A DNA stretch of 64,000 bases from the NCBI GenBank assembly GCA_016869975.1, contig VGCZ01000022.1, forward strand, positions 1 to 64,000, written 5' to 3'. Source of the DNA: Alphaproteobacteria bacterium (GTDB lineage: Bacteria; Pseudomonadota; Alphaproteobacteria; Reyranellales; Reyranellaceae). Position 1 is the first letter of the stretch, and each line of letters starts with the position of its first letter. The translations under genes were made by a program, and so were the position numbers. Below are positions 1 through 9,638 of the stretch, piece by piece. Below the pieces are notes generated by a model. It did no database searches. It was not told the DNA's origin and saw only the letters and a program-made list of their open reading frames with translations.

Positions 1-594
1 AAGCTGGTCAAGGAGACGCTGGGTGGGCACTACCGAATCGCCGCCGTTTCCGACCAGCCGGGCGAGGTGACGATAACCCTCGCGGCCCACCCGTACTGGA
101 GCTCGCTGCGCGGCAGCGGCGATCCATATTGGCAGCGCCTCAATGGCATGACGAGCGGCCAACAGACGGTACCGGCGATTCGTCTCGACGATCTCGCGCG
201 CGAGCTCGACCTGAAGCCACCCTATTTGCTGAAGCTCGATATCCAGGGCGCCGAGGTCCAGGCGCTGCGTGGCGCGCGCGACGTTCTGGGCAAGACCCAT
301 GTCGTGATCTGCGAGGCCGATCTCGACGATTTCCAGGCGATCAACGCGGAACTGGTGGCGTCGGGTTTCCGCCTCCATGACCTGACGCAGTTGAGCTATG
401 CCAGCGACCAGACGCTGGGATGGTTCTATCCGGTCTATATCAACGAAAGTCTCGCCCACCTTGTGTCGCGCGCGTTCTGGCGCGAGGCCAGCAACGAGGC
501 CGTCGTCAAGGCGCAGATCGAGCGGCGGACCAGCATTCTCGCCCAGCTGGGCGTGGAGCTGCGCCGGATCAAGGCGAGCGGCGGCAACGGCTAG
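1..594 (+). CDS. FkbM family methyltransferase, C-terminal part (cut by window edge)
   Basis: The frame is open to base 1, so the gene starts upstream of the window; 197 codons are visible. The FkbM-type SAM-binding core is seen as YLLKLDIQGAEVQALRGA, matching the family's hhKhDhxGxE motif, followed by the HVVICEADL strand. FkbM proteins O-methylate sugars or small molecules, and the true substrate cannot be told from this fragment. The C-terminal tail after about visible residue 150 is charged and probably lies outside the fold. It is tail-to-tail with the next gene, with only 6 bases between them. Confidence 0.85.
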   Translation, partial: KLVKETLGGHYRIAAVSDQPGEVTITLAAHPYWSSLRGSGDPYWQRLNGMTSGQQTVPAIRLDDLARELDLKPPYLLKLDIQGAEVQALRGARDVLGKTHVVICEADLDDFQAINAELVASGFRLHDLTQLSYASDQTLGWFYPVYINESLAHLVSRAFWREASNEAVVKAQIERRTSILAQLGVELRRIKASGGNG

Positions 595-600
595 GCCCGA

Positions 601-1059
601 TCATCGCCCGTCCGTCCGACGCAGACGGTCCAGCGCGCGCGACGCGCCGGCCGGGTCGCGCAAGGGGCCGACGAAAATCTCGGGGGTCGCGCGCCCGTGC
701 GCATCCGGCCCGGGCGTCATGACGACACCGCTTCCGAAGATGCCGTGCGAGCGCGGCTCGACCGCGCCGATCGCCTTGCCGGCGAGGCGCGTCGCGCCGC
801 CGCGACGCGGCCGGACCGTGACCTGATCGCCCTCGATCTCGAGCGGCGGGCGCAAGCGCAGCTGGACCTGGTCAATGACGGCGAAGACGGCGATGCCGAT
901 ACAGACCCACTGGGCGTAGACGCGGCCCTCGGTGAGCCAGATCGCGCCGCCGCCGATCAGCGCGAAGAGCAACGGCACGATGGCCGCCGCCAGCGGGTCG
1001 GCGTGGAACACCTGACGCGCCGGCGGGGCGTCGATGACCCGGTCGTCCATGGTCGCCAT
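601..1059 (-). CDS. hypothetical small membrane protein (two TM helices)
   Basis: A 152-residue protein that I do not recognise. Residues about 23-45 and 48-65 form two adjacent hydrophobic helices, followed by a soluble domain of about 85 residues beginning RPPLEIEGDQVTVRPRRGG. That layout resembles small PH-like membrane proteins, but no diagnostic motif is present. It is divergent from hrcA with about 53 bases between the start codons, so the two share a promoter region. The start could be the ATG at 1059 or the one three codons later; neither has a strong ribosome site. Confidence 0.6.
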   Translation of the reverse strand: MATMDDRVIDAPPARQVFHADPLAAAIVPLLFALIGGGAIWLTEGRVYAQWVCIGIAVFAVIDQVQLRLRPPLEIEGDQVTVRPRRGGATRLAGKAIGAVEPRSHGIFGSGVVMTPGPDAHGRATPEIFVGPLRDPAGASRALDRLRRTDGR

Positions 1060-1077
1060 TCTCGCACCGGCCCGGCG

Positions 1078-1106
1078 TTGACGCTATCGGACACGGTCCC
1101 TAGATT
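1078..1106 (+). promoter_or_regulatory. candidate hrcA promoter
   Basis: TTGACG at 1078-1083 is followed, after a 16-base gap, by CTAGAT at 1100-1105 (also readable as CCCTAGATT, close to an RpoH -10). The -10 ends only 6 bases before the hrcA ATG at 1113, so the transcript would have almost no leader. The assignment to sigma-70 or RpoH is not decided by sequence alone. Confidence 0.45.
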
Positions 1107-1112
1107 CGTCGC

Positions 1113-2219
1113 ATGCAACGGCCCATCACGCGGCTCGAGCCGGTGCCCCGGCCGGCGGCGAGCCGACCCCTCGTCGGCGCCGCGGCGCCCGTCGCCGAGC
1201 TCAACGATCGCGCGCGCGAAGTCTTTCGCCGCATCGTCGAATCCTATGTCGAGACCGGCGAGCCGGTGGGCTCGCGCACGTTGACGCGCCGGCTGACCGA
1301 GCATCTGTCGCCGGCGACCATCCGCAACGTGATGGCCGATCTCCAGGAATCCGGCCTGTTGTTCGCGCCGCACACCTCGGCCGGCCGGGTGCCGACCGAG
1401 GCGGGGCTGCGCCTGTTCGTCGATGGCCTGCTGGAAGTCGGCGTGCTGAGCGAAGACGAGCGCGCCGGCATCGAGGCGCGCTGCGCCGGCAATGGCCGCA
1501 GCGTCCAGGAGGTGCTGGAACAGGCCAGCACGCTGCTGTCGGGCCTGTCGCGCTGCGCCAGCATGGTGGTGGCGCCGCGCAGCGAGCAGCCGCTCAAGCA
1601 CATCGAGTTCGTGGCGCTGGGTCCGGGCCGGGCGCTGGTCGTGCTGGTAACCCAGAACGGCACGGTCGAGAACCGGCTGATCGAGCTGCCTTTGGGGCTT
1701 TCGCCCTCGGCCCTGGTCGAGGCGGCGAACTACCTGTCCGCGCGCCTGATCGGCCGCACTTTCGACGAGGCGAAGGAGGAGATCGCCGCCGAGCTCGCCA
1801 GCCAGCGCGCCCAGCTCGACACGCTGACCCAACGCGTGGTCGAAGCCGGGTTGGCGACCTGGGGTGGCGGGCCGGGCTCCTCGCTGATCGTGCGCGGCCA
1901 GGCGCGTCTGCTCGAGGACGTCACGGCGCTGGCCGATCTCGAGAACATCCGCCGTTTGTTCGAATCGCTGGAGCGCGGCGAGAGCTTCGTGCGCCTGCTC
2001 GACCTCGCCGGCGGTGGCCAGGGCGTGCAGATCTTCATCGGCGCCGACAATCCGCTGTTCGCCAATACCGGCTGCTCGGTGATCGTCTCGCCGCTGCGCG
2101 GCGAGCGCGAGAAGATCGTCGGCGCCATCGCCGTGGTCGGCCCCACGCGCATGAACTACGCCCGCATCATCCCGCTGGTCGACTACACCGCGAAGGTCGT
2201 CGGTCGCCTCGTCGGCTAA
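1113..2219 (+). CDS. hrcA: heat-inducible transcription repressor HrcA
   Basis: 368 residues, normal for the family. The N-terminal winged-helix region is seen in ETGEPVGSRTLTRRL and SPATIRNVMADLQESGLL, followed by the conserved TSAGRVPTEAGLRLFVD. The C-terminal GAF-like dimerisation domain includes the NPLFANTGCSVIVSPL segment. HrcA represses groE/dnaK-type operons by binding CIRCE elements and is re-folded by GroEL. No inverted repeat resembling TTAGCACTC-N9-GAGTGCTAA was seen upstream of hrcA, grpE or dnaK, so its targets are probably elsewhere, groESL being typical in alphaproteobacteria. About 23 residues precede the conserved LNDRAREVFRRIV, so a later start is possible, but no good ribosome site supports one. 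Confidence 0.95.
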   Translation: MQRPITRLEPVPRPAASRPLVGAAAPVAELNDRAREVFRRIVESYVETGEPVGSRTLTRRLTEHLSPATIRNVMADLQESGLLFAPHTSAGRVPTEAGLRLFVDGLLEVGVLSEDERAGIEARCAGNGRSVQEVLEQASTLLSGLSRCASMVVAPRSEQPLKHIEFVALGPGRALVVLVTQNGTVENRLIELPLGLSPSALVEAANYLSARLIGRTFDEAKEEIAAELASQRAQLDTLTQRVVEAGLATWGGGPGSSLIVRGQARLLEDVTALADLENIRRLFESLERGESFVRLLDLAGGGQGVQIFIGADNPLFANTGCSVIVSPLRGEREKIVGAIAVVGPTRMNYARIIPLVDYTAKVVGRLVG

Positions 2220-2234
2220 TCCGGTGGCGCCGGG

Positions 2235-2262
2235 TTGACCCCGGGCGGGCGACCCCCTAAGT
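2235..2262 (+). promoter_or_regulatory. candidate grpE heat-shock promoter
   Basis: TTGACC at 2235-2240 and CTAAGT at 2257-2262 are 16 bases apart, the same spacing as the hrcA candidate. The string CCCCCTAAGT resembles an RpoH -10. It lies 55 bases before the grpE start. Confidence 0.4.
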
Positions 2263-2316
2263 CAAGGCGGTCAGACGGCGAGGCACAATGTCTCGCCGTC
2301 GCCATTTCAATCCCGC

Positions 2317-2976
2317 ATGGCCCGCCCCATCATGCCGTCCGATCCCGCCTCCCATAAGCTGTTTCCCGACGACCCGGGAGCGCCGGAGCCGGAATTCAGC
2401 CTCGACATCCCCGAGCCGCCGCGCGCCGAGCAGGCCGATCCGGCGACCGTGATCAAGGAGGCCGCCGAGGCCAGGATCGCCGAGCTCGAGGCGCAGCTCG
2501 CCGAGGCCAAGGACCAGTGGATCCGCGCCGTCGCCGACGCCCAGAACGCCCGTCGCCGGGCCAAGCTCGACGTCGAGGAAGCGCACAAATTCGCCGTCAC
2601 CCGCTTCGCCAAGGACGTGCTGTCGGTGGGCGACAATCTCGGTCGCGCCTTGCAGGCCCTGCCGCCGGGCGGCGAGGGGCTGGACGATCGGCTGAAAGGC
2701 GTGGTGCAGGGCGTCGAGGCCACCCAGCGCGAGCTGCAGGCGGTGCTGGAGCGCAACGGCGTCAAGAAGATCGACGCCCAGGACAAGCCGTTCGATCCCA
2801 ACCTGCACCAAGCGGTGGCCCAAATCCCCGATCCGTCGCGGCCCAACAACACCGTGGCCCAGGTCTACCAGGACGGCTATGTGATCAACGATAGGCTACT
2901 GCGCGCAGCCATGGTGGTGGTTGCCACCGGCGGGCCGTCGGCGACCGCGGCCGAGGCGCCGCCGTCGACCAAGTAG
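2317..2976 (+). CDS. grpE: nucleotide exchange factor GrpE
   Basis: 219 residues. An acidic N-terminal tail is followed by a long coiled coil (about residues 48-100, with RIAELEAQLAEAKDQWIRA and NARRRAKLDVEEAHKF). The C-terminal beta domain contains the family signature PNLHQAVAQIPDP and ends in the DGYVINDRLLRAAMVVV strand. GrpE is the ADP/ATP exchange factor for DnaK. It lies between hrcA and dnaK on the same strand. No clear ribosome site precedes the ATG at 2317; the ATG five codons later (MPSDPAS) is an alternative start. Confidence 0.96.
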   Translation: MARPIMPSDPASHKLFPDDPGAPEPEFSLDIPEPPRAEQADPATVIKEAAEARIAELEAQLAEAKDQWIRAVADAQNARRRAKLDVEEAHKFAVTRFAKDVLSVGDNLGRALQALPPGGEGLDDRLKGVVQGVEATQRELQAVLERNGVKKIDAQDKPFDPNLHQAVAQIPDPSRPNNTVAQVYQDGYVINDRLLRAAMVVVATGGPSATAAEAPPSTK

Positions 2977-3060
2977 CGGCCGCCATGGAAAACCATAGCA
3001 TCGCGCCCGCGACACATGGGCCCGTCGCAAAAATGCCGTATGCCGCCGCCTGGCGAGCCG

Positions 3061-3087
3061 TTGCAGGGGTATCCGGACGCACTATAT
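3061..3087 (+). promoter_or_regulatory. candidate dnaK promoter
   Basis: TTGCAG at 3061-3066 and CTATAT at 3082-3087 are 15 bases apart, followed by a leader of about 110 bases. The leader contains a GCGGC-TTTTC-GCCGC hairpin near 3101-3117, which could act in heat-responsive translation, though that is a guess. The -10 matches the alphaproteobacterial CTATAT consensus. Confidence 0.45.
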
Positions 3088-3203
3088 AGCCCTTTGGCAA
3101 GCGCGGCTTTTCGCCGCTCAATCCATTTTCGAACTCCAGGGGGGACGTCCCGGTGCCGTCAGGGCCGAACGGATCCCGCCGCTGACAAGAGAGGCAAGGC
3201 ATC

Positions 3204-5147
<1,944 letters not shown>

Positions 5148-5165
5148 GGCGACCGGACGTGATCG

Positions 5166-5203
5166 ACGCCCCCATCCGTGCTATCCGCGCCGGGTGGGGG
5201 CGT
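5166..5203 (+). terminator. dnaK-dnaJ intergenic hairpin (attenuator-like)
   Basis: A perfect 9-base inverted repeat, ACGCCCCCA at 5166-5174 and TGGGGGCGT at 5195-5203, is extended by an inner CCG/CGG pair. Only two T follow, so it is not a canonical intrinsic terminator. It may attenuate read-through or stabilise dnaK mRNA, which would help explain the usual excess of DnaK over DnaJ. Confidence 0.45.
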
Positions 5204-5250
5204 TCGCGTGTTGCGGACCTTGGGGAAGGGGCGCCGGATAGCCGCTCCGG

Positions 5251-6393
5251 ATGGGCGTGATGGCTCAGGACTACTACGAACTGCTCGGCGCCAGCCGGAC
5301 CGCCAGCGCGGACGACCTGAAGAAGGCCTACCGCAAGCTGGCGATGAAATACCACCCGGACCGCAATCCGGGCGACAAGGAAGCCGAGAAGAAGTTCAAA
5401 GAGATCAACCACGCCTACGACGTCCTGAAGGACGATCAGAAGCGCGCCGCCTACGACCGCTACGGCCCGGCGGCCTTCGACGGCAATTCCAACGGTCCGG
5501 GCGGCCCCGGCGGCGGGCCCGGCGGTTTCGAATTCACCGGCGGCTTTGCCGACATCTTCGAGCAGATGTTCGGCAACATGGGCGCCGGCCAGCGCAATGG
5601 GCCGGGCCGCGGCGCCGACCTGCGTTACAATCTCGAGATCTCGCTCGAAGAAGCCTATGCGGGCGCCGAGGCCAATGTCCGCGCGCCCAGCTCGGTGACC
5701 TGCGAGGCCTGCCAAGGCAGCGGCGCGGAGCCGGGCTCCAAGCCGGTGACCTGCCCGACCTGTCAGGGCCGCGGTCGCGTGCGCATGCAGCAGGGGTTCT
5801 TTACCGTCGAGCGCACCTGCCCGACCTGCCACGGCGCCGGCCAGAAGATCGAGAAGCCGTGCCGCGCCTGCAACGGCGCCGGCCGCGTGCGCAAGGACAA
5901 GACCTTGCAGGTCAAGATTCCGCCCGGCGTCGAGGACGGCACGCGCATTCGTCTGAGCGGCGAAGGCGAGGCCGGCGCGCGCGGCGGCCCGCCGGGCGAT
6001 CTCTATGTCTTCCTCAGCGTGCGCAAGCACAAGATGTTCGAGCGCGACGGCGCCGACCTGCTGTGCCGCGCGCCGATCAGCATGGTCACCGCCTCGCTGG
6101 GCGGGCACATCGAGGTGCCTACCCTCGACGGCAAGACCGCGCGCATCTCGATCCCCGCCGGCACCCAGTCGAGCCACCAGTTCCGCCTGCGCGGCAAGGG
6201 CATGCCGGTGCTGCGCTCGACCCAGAAGGGCGACCTCTACATCGAGACCGTGGTCGAGACGCCGGTCAACCTCACCGCCCGGCAGAAGGAGCTGCTCAAG
6301 GAATTCGAGGCCGCCGGCAAGGACGGCAGCACGTCACCCGAATCCGAGGGCTTCTTCAACAAGGTGAAGGAGATGTTCGGCGGCGACGACTGA
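5251..6393 (+). CDS. dnaJ: molecular chaperone DnaJ (Hsp40)
   Basis: 380 residues, type-I DnaJ. The J domain begins [10 protein letters not shown] and carries HPD at residues 35-37. A Gly-rich linker rich in GPGG and a [12 protein letters not shown] stretch follow. The zinc-binding domain has four CxxCxGxG repeats: [24 protein letters not shown] and CRACNGAG. The C-terminal substrate-binding domains are complete. It stimulates DnaK ATPase activity and delivers clients. Two in-frame ATGs are possible (5251 and 5260); the second gives MAQDYYELL, the more usual start. A strong hairpin lies between dnaK and this gene. Confidence 0.98.
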   Translation: MGVMAQDYYELLGASRTASADDLKKAYRKLAMKYHPDRNPGDKEAEKKFKEINHAYDVLKDDQKRAAYDRYGPAAFDGNSNGPGGPGGGPGGFEFTGGFADIFEQMFGNMGAGQRNGPGRGADLRYNLEISLEEAYAGAEANVRAPSSVTCEACQGSGAEPGSKPVTCPTCQGRGRVRMQQGFFTVERTCPTCHGAGQKIEKPCRACNGAGRVRKDKTLQVKIPPGVEDGTRIRLSGEGEAGARGGPPGDLYVFLSVRKHKMFERDGADLLCRAPISMVTASLGGHIEVPTLDGKTARISIPAGTQSSHQFRLRGKGMPVLRSTQKGDLYIETVVETPVNLTARQKELLKEFEAAGKDGSTSPESEGFFNKVKEMFGGDD

Positions 6394-6438
6394 TCGCGTC
6401 GGCTTGACGGATCGCCGCCCAGCGCCGCATCGTCCGTC

Positions 6439-7065
6439 ATGGTCTGGACGCACAATGTCGTCACGTTCGACGACGGCAAGCCGCGCTGCGGCTGGGTGAG
6501 CGACGATCCGCTCTACCGCGCCTATCACGACGACGAATGGGGCCGCCCGCACCGTGACCCCAACGCGCTGTTCGAGCTGTTGATCCTCGAAGGCTGCCAG
6601 GCCGGCTTGAGCTGGATCACCGTGCTGCGCAAGCGCGCGCACTACCGCAAGGTCTACGACGGCTTCGATCCAGAGAAGATCGCGCGCTATACGCCCGCGA
6701 AGCTCGACAAGCTCACCGCCGATCCCGGCATCGTGCGCCATCGCGGCAAGATCGAGGCCTCGGTCGGCAACGCCAAGGCCTGGCTGGCGCTGGCCGAGCG
6801 TGAGGATCCGGTCGCCTTCCTGTGGTCGTTCACCGGCGGCAAGCCTGTGGTGCGGCGGCCGAAGACGTTGAAAGACGTGCCGGCGCAGACGCCCGAGAGC
6901 GCGGCGATGTCGAAGGCGCTGATGAAGCTGGGCTTCCGCTTCGTCGGCTCGACCATCTGCTACGCCTTCATGCAGGCCACCGGCATGGTCGACGACCATG
7001 TCGCGGGCTGCCACTGCGTCACGGCTGCGTCCCGCTCAAGAAGCGTTCCAGCACGGCGCGCGTGA
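6439..7065 (+). CDS. tag: DNA-3-methyladenine glycosylase I
   Basis: 208 residues. Family landmarks are RCGWVSDDPLYRAYHDDEWG, LEGCQAGLSWITVL and FRFVGSTICYAFMQATG. Zinc ligands correspond to C17, H30, H187 and C191 (DHVAGCHC), with E33 in the DDEWG segment. Tag excises 3-methyladenine from alkylated DNA in base-excision repair. The last 15 residues (after CHC) are basic and low-complexity. The final 47 bases overlap the 3' end of the convergent gene at 7019-7531, so the basic tail may be a non-conserved extension. Confidence 0.95.
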   Translation: MVWTHNVVTFDDGKPRCGWVSDDPLYRAYHDDEWGRPHRDPNALFELLILEGCQAGLSWITVLRKRAHYRKVYDGFDPEKIARYTPAKLDKLTADPGIVRHRGKIEASVGNAKAWLALAEREDPVAFLWSFTGGKPVVRRPKTLKDVPAQTPESAAMSKALMKLGFRFVGSTICYAFMQATGMVDDHVAGCHCVTAASRSRSVPARRA

Positions 7066-7531
7066 GGCGCTGGTTGTTGCGGTACCAACTGTCGGATGAG
7101 AAGAAGACCGGTTCGTCCTTGTCCCAGCCGCTGCAGCTATAGTCGGACTGCCGCGCGAAGAAGGCGACGAACGCCTCCTCGTCGGTCCATTCCGCGATCG
7201 GCCGGCTGAAATCGTAGCCGCCATCGTGCACGTCGCACAGCTTCACGCCGGTCGTGGTGCGGATCAGCCCCTGGCCGCAGAAATCGCGGTGACGGTCGTA
7301 GATCACGCCCTCGTTGATCGCGGTATCCATGAGCTTGCGCCAGACGTCGCGCGCCAGCGCCTCGCCGAAGGGCCGGCGATCGAGCTCATCGCGCAACTCG
7401 CGCGCCCGGCCTTCGACCTCCTCGGGCGTCGCATGACGTGGCGCCACGATCGGTCGCGGACGCCTGATCATCGACCAGATCACGAAGCCGAGGGCGCCGA
7501 GAACCAGAAGCAGGACGATCGCCGCGATCAT
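7019..7531 (-). CDS. hypothetical membrane-anchored protein
   Basis: 170 residues. One N-terminal transmembrane helix (about residues 2-20) is followed by a basic RRPRP stop-transfer segment and a soluble cytoplasmic domain. The soluble part contains INEGVIYDRHRDFCGQGL and KLCDVHDGGYDFSRPI; the Cys and His residues are suggestive of metal binding but no known site is recognised. It converges on tag with a 47-base overlap and is divergent from dapB with about 70 bases between starts. Function unknown. Confidence 0.65.
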   Translation of the reverse strand: MIAAIVLLLVLGALGFVIWSMIRRPRPIVAPRHATPEEVEGRARELRDELDRRPFGEALARDVWRKLMDTAINEGVIYDRHRDFCGQGLIRTTTGVKLCDVHDGGYDFSRPIAEWTDEEAFVAFFARQSDYSCSGWDKDEPVFFSSDSWYRNNQRLTRAVLERFLSGTQP

Positions 7532-7601
7532 GGTGGCCGTGCCAATCCTTGGGAGACGGGGCGATACACGTTACAACAGGAAACGGACAGTGGAGGGGGC
7601 G

Positions 7602-8402
7602 ATGGATATCGCGATCACGGGCGCCGGTGGGCGCATGGGCCAGATGCTGGTGCGGCAGATCGCCAAGACGCCGGGGGCCAGGCTGGTGGCGGCGATCGAG
7701 GCGCCGCGCAGCAATCTCGTGGGCCGCGACGCCGGCGAGCTGGCCGGCATCGACGCCGCCGGCGTGAAGATCACCGACGACGCGGGCGCCGGCATCGCCG
7801 CGGCCAAAGTGGTGATCGACTTCACCGTGCCGGCGGCGACGGCGGCACACGCGACGATCGCCGCGCAGAAGGGCGTCGGCATGGTGATCGGCACCACAGG
7901 GCTGGACCCGGCGCAGACCAGGACCGTGCACGAGGCGGCGACCAAGGTGCCCGTGATGTGGGCGGCCAACATGTCGCTGGGCGTCAACATCCTGCTGGCG
8001 CTGGTCGAGCAGACCGCGCGCCTGCTCGATCCGGCCTACGACATCGACATCCTGGAGATGCACCACCGCCACAAGATCGACGCGCCGTCGGGGACGGCAC
8101 TGGCGCTGGGCATGGCTGCGGCGGCGGGCCGCGCGGTGCAGCTCGATCAGGTCTGGCGCAAGACCCGCGATGGTCATACCGGCGCGCGGCCCGCCGGCGA
8201 GATCGGCTTCGCGACCTTGCGTGGCGGCGACGAGGTCGGCTTCCACACCGTGCACTACGCCGGCATCGGCGAACGGCTGGAGCTGACCCATCGCGCCTTC
8301 AGCCGCGAGATCTACGCCAATGGTGCCGTGAAGGCGGCGCTGTGGACCGAGGGCCGCAAGGCCGGGCTGTACACGATGAAGGACGTGCTGGGACTGGCTT
8401 AA
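7602..8402 (+). CDS. dapB: 4-hydroxy-tetrahydrodipicolinate reductase
   Basis: 266 residues. The start at 7602 is chosen because GGAGGGGG lies just upstream and the protein then opens at the NAD(P)-binding MDIAITGAGGRMGQ. The frame is open 24 codons further but those residues are not conserved. The catalytic region is EMHHRHKIDAPSGTAL, with the family's His and Lys. DapB reduces dihydrodipicolinate in lysine and meso-diaminopimelate synthesis. It overlaps the convergent DUF2244 gene by 4 bases. The order dapB-DUF2244-nth is common in alphaproteobacteria. Confidence 0.97.
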   Translation: MDIAITGAGGRMGQMLVRQIAKTPGARLVAAIEAPRSNLVGRDAGELAGIDAAGVKITDDAGAGIAAAKVVIDFTVPAATAAHATIAAQKGVGMVIGTTGLDPAQTRTVHEAATKVPVMWAANMSLGVNILLALVEQTARLLDPAYDIDILEMHHRHKIDAPSGTALALGMAAAAGRAVQLDQVWRKTRDGHTGARPAGEIGFATLRGGDEVGFHTVHYAGIGERLELTHRAFSREIYANGAVKAALWTEGRKAGLYTMKDVLGLA

Positions 8403-8899
8403 GCCCAATCATGATCGAAGCGGCGCGCCTTCATGCGCGCCAGCGCGGCGCGCAGATCGTTCGCGACCTCCAGCCGTTCCTCGGGCGTGAGGAATCGGCC
8501 GACGACCAACCGGGTACCGCGCGAGATCAAGGTCAGGCGGCTCTCGTGCTCCGGCGGATCGTCCATCTCGACGCGCAGCCAGGCGGCTTCCAGCCGAGAC
8601 TCCTCGACGACGCCCTCGGGATCGATGCGCGTGACGACGAGGTCGGTGTCGGTCAGCCTCAGCGTCTCCGACAACCGGCCGCTTCTGTAGTTCAGCCGGA
8701 ACAGGAAGACGACCAGCGCGATATCCAGGCCCATGAAGCCGATCACCGGCCAGGCGCCGAGCAGGAACATCGGCACGCCGAGAATGAAATTGGCGGCGAT
8801 CAGCGCGGCGATGAGGACGTGAAAGCCCTCGCGCGGCAGGCTGCGATGCGGCAGCAAGGTGGCGTCGAAATGGACGGCTTGAGGGACCGGCTGCGACAT
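8399..8899 (-). CDS. DUF2244 family membrane protein
   Basis: 166 residues. Two transmembrane helices, roughly residues 28-46 and 50-66 (AALIAANFILGVPMF and IGFMGLDIALVVFLF), are followed by a PH-like soluble domain with RLTDTDLVVTRIDPEG and LTLISRGTRLVVGRFL, as in DUF2244 proteins. The molecular function is unknown. It converges on dapB and is divergent from nth. No Shine-Dalgarno is visible, and a CTAGTC hexamer ends 7 bases before the ATG on its strand, so a leaderless transcript is possible. Confidence 0.8.
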   Translation of the reverse strand: MSQPVPQAVHFDATLLPHRSLPREGFHVLIAALIAANFILGVPMFLLGAWPVIGFMGLDIALVVFLFRLNYRSGRLSETLRLTDTDLVVTRIDPEGVVEESRLEAAWLRVEMDDPPEHESRLTLISRGTRLVVGRFLTPEERLEVANDLRAALARMKARRFDHDWA

Positions 8900-8954
8900 G
8901 GCACCAGACTAGGCGCGCATCCCCGCGTGCGCCACTCCAAGAGGCCGCGCCCGC

Positions 8955-9602
8955 ATGCCGCAGCTCAAGCCCGCCGCGATCCACGAATTCTACAGCCGCC
9001 TGCGCGCCGCCATGCCCGAACCGAAGGGCGAGCTGGAAAGCGGCAACGTCTACCAACTGCTGGTCGCCGTCGTGCTCTCGGCGCAGGCCACCGACGTCGG
9101 CGTCAACCGCGCGACCAAGGCGCTGTTCAAGATCGTCCAGACGCCGGCGCAGATGCTGGCGCTGGGCGAGGCCAAGCTGATCGGCCACATCAAGACCATC
9201 GGCCTCTATCGCGGCAAGGCGAAGAACGTCATCGCGCTGTCGAAGATCCTGATCGACAAGCACGGCGGCGAGGTGCCCAACGACCGCGAGGCGCTGGAGG
9301 CCTTGCCCGGCGTCGGCCGCAAGACCGCCAACGTCGTGCGCAACATCGCCTTCGGCGAGCCGACCATCGCCGTCGACACGCATGTCTTCCGCATCGGCAA
9401 CCGCACCGGCCTGGCGCCGGGCAAGACGCCGCTCGAGGTCGAGCTCAAGCTGCTCAAGCGCACGCCGGCCGAATTCCTGCAGCACGCGCACCACTGGCTG
9501 ATCCTGCACGGCCGCTACGTCTGCAAGGCGCGCAAGCCCGACTGCCCGACCTGCGTCGTGCGCGATGTCTGCGCCTACAAGGCGAAGACGACGGTTGAAT
9601 GA
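8955..9602 (+). CDS. nth: endonuclease III
   Basis: 215 residues. The helix-hairpin-helix LPGVGRKTANVV carries the catalytic lysine K123, and the catalytic aspartate is D141 in AVDTHV. The C-terminal [4Fe-4S] loop has the exact spacing C190-x6-C197-x2-C200-x5-C206. Nth removes oxidised pyrimidines and nicks the abasic site in base-excision repair. It is separated by 36 bases from the convergent binding-protein gene, and that gap is almost entirely a hairpin. Confidence 0.98.
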   Translation: MPQLKPAAIHEFYSRLRAAMPEPKGELESGNVYQLLVAVVLSAQATDVGVNRATKALFKIVQTPAQMLALGEAKLIGHIKTIGLYRGKAKNVIALSKILIDKHGGEVPNDREALEALPGVGRKTANVVRNIAFGEPTIAVDTHVFRIGNRTGLAPGKTPLEVELKLLKRTPAEFLQHAHHWLILHGRYVCKARKPDCPTCVVRDVCAYKAKTTVE

Positions 9603-9603
9603 A

Positions 9604-9635
9604 TTCCTTCTCCCCGCGCAGGCGGAGAGAAGGAA
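9604..9635. terminator. hairpin between convergent nth and tctC-like genes
   Basis: TTCCTTCTCCCCGC (9604-9617) pairs with GCGGAGAGAAGGAA (9622-9635), 13 of 14 pairs around a GCAG loop. No T run follows on either strand. It fills the intergenic gap and could block read-through both ways; it also looks like a dispersed intergenic palindrome. Confidence 0.55.
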
Positions 9636-9638
9636 AGA

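Noticed and set aside
2220-2316. CIRCE element before grpE
   Set aside because: No inverted repeat resembling TTAGCACTC-N9-GAGTGCTAA is present; only a TTGACC/CTAAGT promoter-like pair.
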